NCBI GenBank assembly: GCA_964508705.1 | Contig: CAZDUS010000001.1 | Location: 124,001-188,000, forward strand | From: CAZDUS01 sp964508705 | GTDB taxonomy: Bacteria > Verrucomicrobiota > Kiritimatiellia > CAIKKV01 > CAITUY01 | Reading direction: 5' to 3' | Length of the DNA stretch: 64,000 bases | In this document: one piece after another, positions 41,860-51,103 of the stretch | Layout of the letters: each line of letters starts with the position of its first letter | Numbering within the stretch: position 1 is the stretch's first letter | Made by a program: the position numbers and the translations under genes | Notes under the pieces: generated by a model | Told to the model about the DNA's origin: nothing | Seen by the model: only the letters and a program-made list of their open reading frames with translations | Database searches by the model: none

Positions 41860-43340
41860 GTCTCCATTCCGCAAAAACACGGGAGGAACACGACGTGGTG
41901 ATTATCGGCGCAGGCCCTGCGGGCAGCGCCGCCGGTCTGGCGCTCTCTTCTGCCGGCAAAAAAGTCTGCCTGCTGGAGCAACTCGACCGGGCCGGGGGCT
42001 TGTCTAGAACCCTCGCCCGCCACGGGGCCCGGTTTGACATTGGCCCCCACCGGTTTTTCACCAAGTCAGACCGTGTCCTCAACGTGTGGAAAACCGCCGG
42101 CACTGGCGAGCTGATTGAAGTCGAGCGGTTGACCCGCATCTTGTATCGGAATCACCTCCTGAATTACCCGTTGCAACCCATGAACGCCCTGGCAGGGCTC
42201 GGAATCTGGAATAGCATCGGGGCCATGGCCAGCTATGCCGCCGCCTGCGGACGACGATGGTGTTCTTCAAAATCCGTCGATTCCTTCGAGGACTGGGTGA
42301 CAATGCAGTTCGGCTCAGTGCTGTATCAATGTTTCTTCAAGACCTATACTGAGAAGGTTTGGGGCATCTCCTGCCGCGACATTTCCGCCTCATGGGCGTC
42401 TCAGCGCATCAAGAATCTTAATCTCCCCAGAGCCGTGTTGAACGCCTTTACCAGAGGACGCCTCTCACACATCAAAACCCTTGTAGATCGGTTCCTGTAC
42501 TGCCGGCATGGAGCAGGTTCAGTCTACGAGGCCATGTGCGCCAGGATCGCCGCCCAGGGCGGCCACTTCCGCCCGAATGAGGAAGTCATCAAAATCCGCC
42601 ATGACGGCCGCGGCTCCATCACGAGCGTGCTGGCCCGCGCCGGTGAACAATTACTCGAATACAAAACCAACCATCTGATTTCCTCCATGCCCTTAACGGA
42701 GTTGATTCGCCGCCTGGATCCCGCCGCCCCCCGCGACGTCCTGGATGCCGTCAACCAACTCAGGTACCGCACCCATATCTCGGTCAATCTGTTGGTGAAC
42801 GGAAACCCTTTCCCCGACAACTGGATCTATGTGCACAGCCCGGACGTGCACATGGGCCGCGTCGCCAACTACCGGAATTTTTCCGCCGCCATGTGTCCGG
42901 ATCAACGGCTGACACCGCTCACGTTCGAGTATTTCACGTTCGATGGCGACGAGGTTTCGTCGCTTAATGACTCCCTGCTGGTGGATTTGGCCTTGTCGGA
43001 GGGACGGAGGGTTGGATTGTTGGACGGGCATCCTCCAGTGGATGCCTTCGTGGTTCGCAGCCCTCGGGCCTACTGTGTAATTCAGCGCGGCCATGAAAAG
43101 CCGGTTGAACAAATAAAATCCTACCTCGCCGGCTTCCGTAACCTGGCCACCGTTGGACGCGCCGGTATGTTTAAGTACAATAACCAGGATCATTCGATCA
43201 TGACCGGCCTTCTGGCTGCGGATAATCTGCTGGGCGGATGTCTGGATGTGTGGTCGGTAAATATTGACGCCGAATATCACGAGTCCGGAACAGCCCCGGA
43301 CCTGTGTGTTGAAGATCGCGAGGAGGTCTATTTTGAGTAA
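41856..43340 (+). CDS. FAD-dependent amine-oxidase/UDP-galactopyranose-mutase-like protein
   Basis: The ATG at 41856 overlaps the upstream stop (ATGA). The 494-residue protein starts with an FAD dinucleotide motif, DVVIIGAGPAGSAAGLALSS, then LLEQLDRAGGLSRTL, ARFDIGPHRFFTKSD, FFKTYTEKVWGISCRDISAS and the C-terminal TVGRAGMFKYNNQDHSIMTG with the second FAD contact. This is the COG1232 group, which also includes glycan-locus enzymes resembling UDP-galactopyranose mutase. Its reaction is not known; presence in the glycan cluster suggests modification of a sugar nucleotide or lipid-linked sugar. The downstream exosortase gene overlaps it by 8 nt. Confidence 0.8.
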   Translation: MSLHSAKTREEHDVVIIGAGPAGSAAGLALSSAGKKVCLLEQLDRAGGLSRTLARHGARFDIGPHRFFTKSDRVLNVWKTAGTGELIEVERLTRILYRNHLLNYPLQPMNALAGLGIWNSIGAMASYAAACGRRWCSSKSVDSFEDWVTMQFGSVLYQCFFKTYTEKVWGISCRDISASWASQRIKNLNLPRAVLNAFTRGRLSHIKTLVDRFLYCRHGAGSVYEAMCARIAAQGGHFRPNEEVIKIRHDGRGSITSVLARAGEQLLEYKTNHLISSMPLTELIRRLDPAAPRDVLDAVNQLRYRTHISVNLLVNGNPFPDNWIYVHSPDVHMGRVANYRNFSAAMCPDQRLTPLTFEYFTFDGDEVSSLNDSLLVDLALSEGRRVGLLDGHPPVDAFVVRSPRAYCVIQRGHEKPVEQIKSYLAGFRNLATVGRAGMFKYNNQDHSIMTGLLAADNLLGGCLDVWSVNIDAEYHESGTAPDLCVEDREEVYFE

Positions 43341-45054
43341 TCCAATCACTGACGACACCGCGAAAAACCAGCCTGCCCTTTGGCTTGGAATATCCGCCTG
43401 GCTGGCAATCACCCTTGGCCTCTTTTATTTATTCGCGATGCAGGGTAATACCGATCAGCCCGCCATCTATGGCCGTTCCGCCATTGTCTGGATGGTGGCC
43501 CGCTGGAATTGGACTGGCGCCGATATGTCCTACGCCTGGCTGATCCCGGCCATTAGCCTCTGGACGCTATGGCAACGGCGGACAACCATTCGCTTCGCCG
43601 CTCGCAATACCGACCTGCGCGGTCTAGCCGTGGTGGCTCTGGGACTACTGACTTATCTCGTCGGCATCCGTACACAACAAACGCGCATCGTGCTCATGTC
43701 ATTCATCATGCTCCTGTGGGGAATGCCTTTCTTTGCTTTCGGCTGGAGCGTGGCAAGACAACTGATTTTTCCCTGCGCCTATCTGATCTTTTGCATCCCG
43801 TTCACCTTCCTCGATGACTTGACCCTGCCTCTGCGCCTCATCAGCACAACCGTGTCTTCCGTCCTCCTCAACGGACTTGGCATCTCCGTCACCCGGATCG
43901 GCACGGCCCTGCATGTTAACGCCGGCGGCGGCTTCTCCCTTGATGTCGCCCATCCCTGTAGCGGCCTCCGTTACCTGCTGGCCATGATCGCCCTGACCAC
44001 GGCTTACGCATATTTCACCCAGCGCCCAACATGGCGCCGCCTCCTGCTCAGCATGGCCTCCGTCCCCCTGGCGATGATCGGAAATATCTTCCGTATCTTC
44101 CTTATCGCCCTGGTGGGAGTCTGGTTCGGCTCCGAAATTGCCGTTGGCTTTTATCATGACTACTCAGGCTATGTTGTCTTCGCCGTTGCATCGGCGCTCA
44201 TGATGTGGACCGGCGGAACCCTCCAACGCATAGGCCCGCCGCCGGGGCCCCAGGAACCGCAACCCGCCGCCCCTCCTCCCGTCTCCCGTGCTTCACTTTC
44301 ACTGTGGCCGCCATTCGTCATGGTTCTCCTGGTTACCGGCATGGCCCTGGTCTCACCCGCCCTGTCATCGGTTTATGTTGCAAAAGAGGATACAGCCAGC
44401 ATCAGCCTTGAACTTCCCGCCTCCTTCGACCGCTGGCAGGGAGAAGACCTGTTCTACTGCCAGAGCGACCAGTGCGCGCGCTCGTTCAAAACTTCGGAAC
44501 TGAACGGACAGACCGTCTGTCCCGTCTGTGAAGGCAAAATCGATCAGGTCTCCATCGGCGAACGGGAACTGCTCCCGGCCGACACCCGTATCGCCCGTAA
44601 GATTTATCAAAGCGAAACCGGCGAGCAAATCATCGCCAGCATTGTCCTTACAGGTAGCGATCAGCGCAGCATCCACCGCCCTCAACAATGCCTGCCGGCC
44701 CAGGGATACGCCATCGCCAATCGATCCGTGCTCCAGGTCCCCTTGATCAACGGGAAGACACTCACCATGACGCTGATGCGGGCAAGCCAGGGACAACACT
44801 CTCCTTCTGCTTCCGTCCGGCGAATGGTACTGGCCTATTGGTTCTCCGGCGGCGGTCATATCACGCATGATCATCTAGAACGGATTTTCTGGGTTTCCTG
44901 GGACAACCTCATCCATGGATACAAGGCGCGATGGGCCTACGTTTCGCTGCAAACCACTGAATCCGGCGCCTCCAGCCAAGGCGCAGCCTTGTTGTCGGAT
45001 TTCGCCAGGCACTTCCAGCCGCTCATCCAGCGTGACCCCGGTAACCACCGGTAG
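43333..45054 (+). CDS. Exosortase fused to an EpsI domain
   Basis: A TTG start at 43333 is supported by a perfect AGGAGG at 43321-43326 and a 6-nt gap; no ATG is equally placed. Residues about 15-310 are an exosortase with eight or so membrane segments and the catalytic triad: Cys209 in AHPCSGLRYLLAM, Arg254 in GNIFRIFLI and His275 in FYHDYSGYVVF. Residues about 345-573 are an EpsI-type extracytoplasmic domain with a zinc-ribbon insertion (CQSDQCARSF ... CPVCEGK). Exosortases process PEP-CTERM-type proteins at the membrane, next to exopolysaccharide synthesis. No PEP-CTERM substrate is visible in the window. It ends the operon, 8 nt from the convergent sugar-transferase gene. Confidence 0.92.
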   Translation: MSNPITDDTAKNQPALWLGISAWLAITLGLFYLFAMQGNTDQPAIYGRSAIVWMVARWNWTGADMSYAWLIPAISLWTLWQRRTTIRFAARNTDLRGLAVVALGLLTYLVGIRTQQTRIVLMSFIMLLWGMPFFAFGWSVARQLIFPCAYLIFCIPFTFLDDLTLPLRLISTTVSSVLLNGLGISVTRIGTALHVNAGGGFSLDVAHPCSGLRYLLAMIALTTAYAYFTQRPTWRRLLLSMASVPLAMIGNIFRIFLIALVGVWFGSEIAVGFYHDYSGYVVFAVASALMMWTGGTLQRIGPPPGPQEPQPAAPPPVSRASLSLWPPFVMVLLVTGMALVSPALSSVYVAKEDTASISLELPASFDRWQGEDLFYCQSDQCARSFKTSELNGQTVCPVCEGKIDQVSIGERELLPADTRIARKIYQSETGEQIIASIVLTGSDQRSIHRPQQCLPAQGYAIANRSVLQVPLINGKTLTMTLMRASQGQHSPSASVRRMVLAYWFSGGGHITHDHLERIFWVSWDNLIHGYKARWAYVSLQTTESGASSQGAALLSDFARHFQPLIQRDPGNHR

Positions 45055-45062
45055 CCCTCGCT

Positions 45063-46523
45063 TCAATACGCTCCCTTGGCGAACAGCACCACTCCCACGG
45101 TGCGCAGCAGTATCTTGAAATCCATCATGGCATTCTGGTTGCGCAGGTAATAGTCATCCAGAATACACATGTTATGAAAATTCACGTCACTCCGCCCTGA
45201 TACCTGCCACAGGCACGTCAACCCCGGCAATCCACTATGCCGGCTGTAGTGCCACTCCTCGTAGTAATTCTCAAAGTCCCGCCTCGGCAGGGGGCGCGGC
45301 CCCACCAGCGTCATCTCCCCGCGGATCACATTGATCAACTGGGGCATCTCATCCACGCTGAACCTCCTCAATAACCGGCCCACCGGCGTCACCCGCGGAT
45401 CATTCCGGATCTTGAATAGCCCCTCGCCCGACTCATTAAATTCCTCCACCTGCGCCAGCAATTCATCCGAACGCTCATACATCGTCCGGAACTTGTACAT
45501 CCTGAACGGCTTGCGATTGAACCCAATCCGTTCCTGGACAAAGAACACAGACCCTCGCCCCGAGAGCCTGATCGCCGCAGCCACCATCAGGAAAAGCGGC
45601 GCGCTGAGCGCCAGCAGTATCGCGGCAATACCCTTCATCGCAACCAGCCTGATCTTTAGTGATACAGCCTTCTCTGCCGGCGGCACCGCGAAATGCAGCA
45701 GCGGGTAATTGAAGAAATAATCAGCGCTGATCCCAGCCTCGTTCACCAGCACTCCAAGGTGCCCCGACAACACCTTGACCTCCAGCTTCAGTTCCTCTGA
45801 CTTCTCCAGGATCTGCATGATCTGGACCACCGATAGATTCAACTCCGCGCAAATAATCATCCCGGCGCCGTGCTGGCGGATCGTGTCCTCCAGCCGCTTA
45901 AACAGGTCTTTCATCGATTCCGCCGGATCAAAGGGCATCATCACCGCCACCTCGATCCCCTCCGGATGCCTCGCCTCGATGTACTTCTGTATGAACTGCG
46001 CCTCCTGGCCCGCCCCCAGCACCACCGCCTTGCACCGGATCAACCCCGAGTCAGCCAATAGCCGCGACATCATCCACCGAAACAACAGGACCAGTCCCGC
46101 GTTCACACCCAGCAGGGTGGCGAACACACTGCGCGGATGGAAATCGTTGCGTGTAAGATAAAAGTAGGCGTAGAAAAGGAACAACGCCGCCAGATTGGCC
46201 AGCATCACGTTCCGACCCAGAAACCGGCGCCGAACAAACCGGCGCCCCTCGTAAAGCTCCATGAAGGCGTACAGGAACAACAGCGTCACGCCGAGAATCA
46301 GAAGAATCCTTGGGGCATTCTCGTAATAAAACGAACTCAGCACAGCGCCCACCTCCGCCGTGTCACGCACCCCCAGCGCCACATTCACCCATGTGAAGAA
46401 ATGCTCTCCCAAATGACTATGGAACCGCAGCCATAACGTTGTGTAATAAGCAACCACCAACGCGAAAAGGTCGGTCAGCACATAGGAAAACCTCGAACGG
46501 CAACACTGTTCTTTCTTCGTCAT
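45063..46523 (-). CDS. Polyprenyl-phosphate sugar phosphotransferase (WcaJ-type initiating transferase)
   Basis: The ATG at 46523 is chosen; a GTG 6 nt upstream is possible. The 486-residue protein has about five N-terminal membrane segments, a CoA-binding-like middle domain (CKAVVLGAGQEAQFIQKYIE), a re-entrant helix (LLALSAPLFLMVAAAIRL), and the catalytic bacterial sugar transferase domain: GSVFFVQERIGFNRKPFRMY, KFRTMYERSDE, DPRVTPVGRLLRRFSVDEMP, GEMTLVGPRPLP and PGLTCLWQVSGR. It transfers a sugar-1-phosphate to undecaprenyl phosphate and so starts glycan assembly. It converges on the exosortase gene. Confidence 0.93.
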   Translation of the reverse strand: MTKKEQCCRSRFSYVLTDLFALVVAYYTTLWLRFHSHLGEHFFTWVNVALGVRDTAEVGAVLSSFYYENAPRILLILGVTLLFLYAFMELYEGRRFVRRRFLGRNVMLANLAALFLFYAYFYLTRNDFHPRSVFATLLGVNAGLVLLFRWMMSRLLADSGLIRCKAVVLGAGQEAQFIQKYIEARHPEGIEVAVMMPFDPAESMKDLFKRLEDTIRQHGAGMIICAELNLSVVQIMQILEKSEELKLEVKVLSGHLGVLVNEAGISADYFFNYPLLHFAVPPAEKAVSLKIRLVAMKGIAAILLALSAPLFLMVAAAIRLSGRGSVFFVQERIGFNRKPFRMYKFRTMYERSDELLAQVEEFNESGEGLFKIRNDPRVTPVGRLLRRFSVDEMPQLINVIRGEMTLVGPRPLPRRDFENYYEEWHYSRHSGLPGLTCLWQVSGRSDVNFHNMCILDDYYLRNQNAMMDFKILLRTVGVVLFAKGAY

Positions 46524-46699
46524 ATACACATCTACGGGATGAAATCATCAGTGCGATGACTCTCCAAAAGATACGCTACTCGTCTTGTTAATCAAGTTTC
46601 ATTAACTCATCGACACGCCTGATCGGTCAAACGAACGAACAAATTAGCGTGGCTGTTTTAAGAAAAACGGGTACATTCAAACGCCAGTAACGGTAGATT

Positions 46700-46795
46700 A
46701 TGAAATTCAACAAGACCATCGGCGATAAGCGGGAATCAGCGTTTGCAAACTACCGGCAACCTGCCTCATCCATCCGCACCCGGCTTCCTTCATGA
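46700..46795 (+). CDS. Possible 31-codon leader ORF overlapping the next gene
   Basis: A short frame (MKFNKTIGDKRESAFANY...) begins at 46700 and ends in TGA at 46793-46795, overlapping the ATG of the large membrane-protein gene as ATGA. It lacks a strong RBS and its codon use cannot be judged at this length. If translated it could couple expression of the downstream gene; it may also be chance. Confidence 0.25.
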   Translation: MKFNKTIGDKRESAFANYRQPASSIRTRLPS

Positions 46796-49371
46796 GCTCA
46801 AAAACCATTCGCCCCGTTGAACGCTGGCTTCTCGTTACACTGCTGACCGCCCTGCTATGGGCATGGTTCACCTGGCCGTTGCCTCAACACGCGCTCTCCG
46901 GCATCCCCTGGACCGGACACTCCACCGAGCGGAACCCTGTCCGCACCATGGTTGCAGGCGACCACCTCCAACTCATGTACCACTTCTGGTTGCTGGGCGA
47001 CATGATCCGCGGTGGCACCCCCTGGTTCAACAACCTCTACGAATTCAACACCGGCCACGACGACAGCGGTTACCGGCCCAAACCCTTCTATGCTCCCTTC
47101 TCGCTGGTCTATGTGGCTGGCGAAAATTTCGCAGGCCGCGCGTTCGGCTGGAATCTGGCCGGCTTCCTCTCTCTCCTCCTTACACTCCACTTCACCTGGC
47201 GACTGGCCCGTCAATATACGGATAGCGACCGGCTCGCCCTCGCGGCAGCCATCATCGCCCTCGCCCTGCCCTACCGCTGGTTCAGCCTGCTGGGCGGCAG
47301 TCCAACCGGCTTCGGAATGACCTTCGTCCCCATGCTTCTTTACGGACTCGATCGCGCCATTCGCCAACATTCACTGGTCGGCGGACTGCTGGCCGGGGCG
47401 GCCGTTGTCTTCGCCTACTGCACCGACCTGCATGTGTTCTACTTCGTTGCGCTCGCCGCGCCAATCTGGTGCCTGTTGGCCCTCCTGCAACGCCAGGATT
47501 TCCACTGGCTCCGCCCGCATTCATGGTGGAAGCTCGTAGGACTGCTCTGGCCCGTCGCCGCGGGACTCCTGATGGTATTCGAGCTGGGCCGCTTAACCAG
47601 TGGTCACCTTTCCAGCACCGACCTTGCCGGTGGCCGCTCCATTCAGGAGGTGGCCGCCTTCTCCCCCAGGGCCAACGGCTTTCTCGGCTGGGGAAATCTC
47701 GGGACCAGCAATCACATCTACCTGGGATTCATCCCCCTGCTTTCCACGGTTGGCGGATTCGCTTACCTCCTCTGGCGGCAACGCCAGAAGCCACGCCTCT
47801 CCCTACGGGAGTGGTGCTTCGTAATCATTCTGACCGGCGGCATCGTGCTGGTCATGGTGCTGGCCCTCGGCCCCAACGGACCGCTCCACGGCGCCCTTCT
47901 CGATCTCTGCCGCCAGATCATCCCGAAGTATAAGATGATCCGGCAGACCCCGAAAATCTACTGCCTCATGCCTTCCTTCCTCGCGGCGCTCCTGGCCTTT
48001 CTATTCGGCGTCATCATGGCAAAGCTTCACTGGAAAAAGACTGCCGGCGCCATCCTGATCCTGATGGTCATCCTGTCGGTGGTTGAGTTCAAGGCCAACA
48101 TCCGGGCAGGCATCTGCGAACTGGACACCCAGCAGGAAGCCTACCGCGCGGTAAGCGCCCACGCCGCACGCCACCAACTCATTCCCCGCGCCCTGATCCT
48201 TCCCATCTGGCCCGGCAACTCACACTGGGCGTCGCTCTACGAACACTACTCCTCGTTGTACCGCTTGCGAATGGTCAACGGCTATTCCCCCGCCGTCTCC
48301 ACCAACTACATCAACTCCGTCTTCCGCTCTCTCGAAAGCGCCAACATTGGCGAACTGCACGACGACCAATTCACCCAACTGCGGTCCATGGGCGTGGACT
48401 ATATTCTCTTGCACGAGGATGCCTTCCCGGAAAAGGTCAGCCCCTATCCCGTCATATTCACCCTGAACGGCCTGCTCTCCAATCCGCGACTGGAACTGCT
48501 CGCCCGCTCCCGTCAAGTCTGGGCCTTCCGGATTCGCAACGAGGACCCACCAGCCAACAGCGACTCCCCGTCAGCCACCCAACCCATTGCCTGCCCTGTC
48601 CTATTCCCCGCCCGCCAGTGGGAAGCCGAATCCGTACGCCAGCGAAGCAACGCCAACACCATTCCCCGCCTCGGTGCCAGCGGAATGGCCTACGTCTGCC
48701 TCCCGGAAACAGACTCCTCCCTTTCCCTGCGCCGCACTGCCCTACCCGCTTTCCCAGGCCAATCCCTGCTGGTCCGCACCTCGGGTAACGGCGAACTGCA
48801 GATCGACTGGCTGACCAATGGAGCCCCCGCCCAATCATCCGCCATGGAAATCCGTTCCGAAGGCTGGACTTGGCGCCAGATCCCTATTTCAAAACCCGCC
48901 CGCCAGACATGGCTCACGCCCCGCCTTTCGGCTCGCAAGCCCTTCATCAATCTCGATCTGGCTCTGCTCTGCGGCTCCCAGTGGCGCATGCCCGCCATAG
49001 GCGAAACCATCGTCCTGCCCGCCGCCTCCTTCTTCCACGCCGGATACACCGATCCGATGGACGGCAGTGTCACCTTCACGCCAAGCCGCGACCCCGAAGG
49101 CGCGATCCTCTACGGACTCAACCTGCCGCTCGAACGCGGGGAATACCAGATGGACCTGCGTTACTCATCCTCCGCTCCGGATGGTCTGTTGCTCGGGTCC
49201 ATTCAAGCGACCGGTGAAGATGTGCAAAGCAACCCTGTGGAAATTAAATCGGGCCACCCCGTGCGGGGAACATTTTCCGTGGAGAGCGAGCTTCCGGTTC
49301 GCTTGAACCTCTATTATAATCGCGCGGCAGGTCTACGCGTGCAGTCATGGTCACTCAGCAGGATTAAGTGA
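46792..49371 (+). CDS. Large multi-pass membrane protein with C-terminal beta-rich domain
   Basis: The 859-residue protein has about 10-12 membrane segments in its first 450 residues (for example WLLVTLLTALLWAWFTWPLP; SLLLTLHFTWRLARQ; AGAILILMVILSVVEFK) and an acidic first loop (NLYEFNTGHDDSGYRPKPFY). The layout is that of a GT-C or YfhO-like membrane glycosyltransferase. Residues about 600-859 are soluble and beta-rich, resembling a carbohydrate-binding-type sandwich. I cannot assign a reaction. It lies beyond the initiating-transferase gene, transcribed divergently from it, with a 268-nt spacer that should contain both promoters; the 31-codon frame is in that spacer. Confidence 0.65.
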   Translation: MSSKTIRPVERWLLVTLLTALLWAWFTWPLPQHALSGIPWTGHSTERNPVRTMVAGDHLQLMYHFWLLGDMIRGGTPWFNNLYEFNTGHDDSGYRPKPFYAPFSLVYVAGENFAGRAFGWNLAGFLSLLLTLHFTWRLARQYTDSDRLALAAAIIALALPYRWFSLLGGSPTGFGMTFVPMLLYGLDRAIRQHSLVGGLLAGAAVVFAYCTDLHVFYFVALAAPIWCLLALLQRQDFHWLRPHSWWKLVGLLWPVAAGLLMVFELGRLTSGHLSSTDLAGGRSIQEVAAFSPRANGFLGWGNLGTSNHIYLGFIPLLSTVGGFAYLLWRQRQKPRLSLREWCFVIILTGGIVLVMVLALGPNGPLHGALLDLCRQIIPKYKMIRQTPKIYCLMPSFLAALLAFLFGVIMAKLHWKKTAGAILILMVILSVVEFKANIRAGICELDTQQEAYRAVSAHAARHQLIPRALILPIWPGNSHWASLYEHYSSLYRLRMVNGYSPAVSTNYINSVFRSLESANIGELHDDQFTQLRSMGVDYILLHEDAFPEKVSPYPVIFTLNGLLSNPRLELLARSRQVWAFRIRNEDPPANSDSPSATQPIACPVLFPARQWEAESVRQRSNANTIPRLGASGMAYVCLPETDSSLSLRRTALPAFPGQSLLVRTSGNGELQIDWLTNGAPAQSSAMEIRSEGWTWRQIPISKPARQTWLTPRLSARKPFINLDLALLCGSQWRMPAIGETIVLPAASFFHAGYTDPMDGSVTFTPSRDPEGAILYGLNLPLERGEYQMDLRYSSSAPDGLLLGSIQATGEDVQSNPVEIKSGHPVRGTFSVESELPVRLNLYYNRAAGLRVQSWSLSRIK

Positions 49372-49441
49372 AACGAAATCACTGAATAACTTTTTTTGTA
49401 ATCGGGTCTTTCGTAGTTAAATAACACAGGTGGAGAACAGT

Positions 49442-50431
49442 ATGAGGATTTTGGTAACAGGCGGAACGGGATTCACCGGCAAGGCATTGGTTCGAAGACT
49501 CCTGAACGAGGGGCATCAGGTCATCGCCCTGGACAACAAGGAAGGACTCAAAACCCAGGAACTGCGCGAGTGGGGCGCCGAGGTTGTCATCGGATCGGTC
49601 ACGGACCGCGAAATCGTGCGCAAATGCATGAAAGGCGTGAATGTTGTCCAGCATCTCGCCGCCGCCTTCCGCGAAATGAACGTGCCCAACTCCTACTACG
49701 ATGATGTCAATGTCGGCGGAACCCGTAATGTGCTGGAAGCCGCCTGGGACGAAAAGGTCTCCAAGTTCATCTACTGCAGTACCTGCGGCGTCCACGGCAA
49801 TGTGGATAACCCGCCCGGGAACGAGGACTCCCCCATCAAACCGGCCGATTACTATCAGCGCACCAAGTACGAAGCCGAGCCCCTGGTTCTGGAATACGCC
49901 AAAAAGGGAATGCCCGCCGTCATCCTGCGCCCGGCCGCCATTTACGGCCCCGGCGACCCGGAACGCTTCTTCATGATCTTCAAGCGCGTGGCGTCCGGCC
50001 GCTTCCTGATGTTCGGTAGTGGCAAGACCCTTTACCATCCGCTCTACATCGACAATCTGGTGGATGCCTTGATACTCGCCATGCAACCCGGCAAAGGTAA
50101 TGGCCAGGCCTACCTGATCGCCGACGAGGAATACGTCCAGATTGAAGATCTGGTCAACCGCGCCGCCAAGGCACTGGGTGTTTCGGTTGCCATACCACAC
50201 TTCCCAGTATGGCCGGTCATCGTGGTGGGCCACATTGTGGAAAAACTCTGCAAACCATTCCGGATCAGTCCGCCCATATTCCCCCGCCGTGTTGACTGGT
50301 ACCGCCAGAACCGGTCATTCTCCATTGAGAAAGCCAAGCGGGATCTTGGGTACACCCCCAAGGTCGGACTTGATGAAGGCCTTAAGCGCACCGCTGAATG
50401 GTATCGCCGCGAAGGCTTCCTCAGAAATTAA
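49442..50431 (+). CDS. NAD-dependent epimerase/dehydratase (extended SDR)
   Basis: The ATG at 49442 follows GGTGGAG by about 7 nt. The 329-residue protein has the extended SDR marks: MRILVTGGTGFTGKALVRRL, VVQHLAAAFREM, FIYCSTCGVHGNVD, the catalytic YxxxK in ADYYQRTKYEAEPLVLEYAK, and VILRPAAIYGPGDPERFFMI. Such enzymes interconvert nucleotide sugars or act on sterol-like and flavonoid-like substrates; the substrate is uncertain. Its place after the large membrane protein and near the glycan cluster is compatible with sugar-nucleotide modification. It converges with the following exported-protein gene, 16 nt away. Confidence 0.87.
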   Translation: MRILVTGGTGFTGKALVRRLLNEGHQVIALDNKEGLKTQELREWGAEVVIGSVTDREIVRKCMKGVNVVQHLAAAFREMNVPNSYYDDVNVGGTRNVLEAAWDEKVSKFIYCSTCGVHGNVDNPPGNEDSPIKPADYYQRTKYEAEPLVLEYAKKGMPAVILRPAAIYGPGDPERFFMIFKRVASGRFLMFGSGKTLYHPLYIDNLVDALILAMQPGKGNGQAYLIADEEYVQIEDLVNRAAKALGVSVAIPHFPVWPVIVVGHIVEKLCKPFRISPPIFPRRVDWYRQNRSFSIEKAKRDLGYTPKVGLDEGLKRTAEWYRREGFLRN

Positions 50432-50447
50432 GCGACACCTTCCATCG

Positions 50448-50936
50448 TCAAGGCGGGGGTAATGGCCCGACAGGACGTCGCCTTATCGGCCTGTTTGGCG
50501 GCGTCCGCATCTCACGGACAGGAGCCGTTGAATCCACGATTATGCTCTCGGCTTCAACATAAGAGGTTGGAGCCGGCGCAAATCGGGGATCGAGCTTAAA
50601 CTCTCGCACCCGACCGGTCACCTTCACCATGGTGCCTGCTTTCAAACCAGAAACCATGGCCACCATGTCGTCGCTTTTCTTCGCCAGAACAGGCAGTCGC
50701 GGATCGCCCACTTCCAAAAGAATCCAGCGGGAGGATTTAAACCCTGAACCTTCCATATATTCCGGAAACGTCGTCATGAAATTGATATAGACCTCGGTGT
50801 ACGAGAGCAGTTTGTTCTTATACTTTTCAGGCGCCACCTTGAGCACCGAAAAAGCTATTTCATTCGTCGTTGGAGCGGCGGCATGGAGAAGGCCCGCGGT
50901 AACCACGAGAGTAACGATAAGCAAGTATCGCTTCAT
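50448..50936 (-). CDS. Exported protein of unknown function, possible OB-fold
   Basis: The ATG at 50936 opens a Sec signal peptide (MKRYLLIVTLVVTAGLLHAA); the frame can be extended to 51026 but that part has no coding character. The mature product of about 140 residues contains SRWILLEVGDPRLPVL and a strand-rich part GTMVKVTGRVREFKLDPRF, which resembles an OB-fold such as those in periplasmic nucleic-acid or metal-binding proteins. The last 20 residues are Pro/Arg-rich (RPIRRRPVGPLPPP). I do not recognise a family. It is a single gene. Confidence 0.55.
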   Translation of the reverse strand: MKRYLLIVTLVVTAGLLHAAAPTTNEIAFSVLKVAPEKYKNKLLSYTEVYINFMTTFPEYMEGSGFKSSRWILLEVGDPRLPVLAKKSDDMVAMVSGLKAGTMVKVTGRVREFKLDPRFAPAPTSYVEAESIIVDSTAPVREMRTPPNRPIRRRPVGPLPPP

Positions 50937-51045
50937 TTGGACGTTCCTTTCTTGTGACCTATTCGACAAGATACGCATCATTTCGTGCAAATCAAGACTG
51001 CACATTCTCCGCGCTCGGCACATCACAGGATCACGAATAAATCAC

Positions 51046-51087
51046 TTTCGTGTATTTCGCGATTTTCGTAGTTCAAATCCTCCTTTC
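51046..51087 (+). repeat. Dispersed repeat, copy 1 (TTCGTAGTTCAAATC type)
   Basis: The sequence TTCGTGTATTTCGCGATTTT followed by CGTAGTTCAAATCCTCC recurs at 53061-53103 with about 33 of 39 positions identical. This copy lies 17 nt from the dinB stop; the other lies before lexA. Similar TTCGTGTATTTCG strings are familiar from intergenic regions of related genomes, recalled from memory. Confidence 0.7.
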
Positions 51088-51103
51088 CCCCGGGGCGTCA
51101 TCC

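Noticed and set aside
51060..51090. tRNA T-arm-like string GTTCAAATCC
   Set aside because: No acceptor stem, anticodon arm or D-arm can be folded around it. The same string recurs at 53091 as part of a dispersed repeat.
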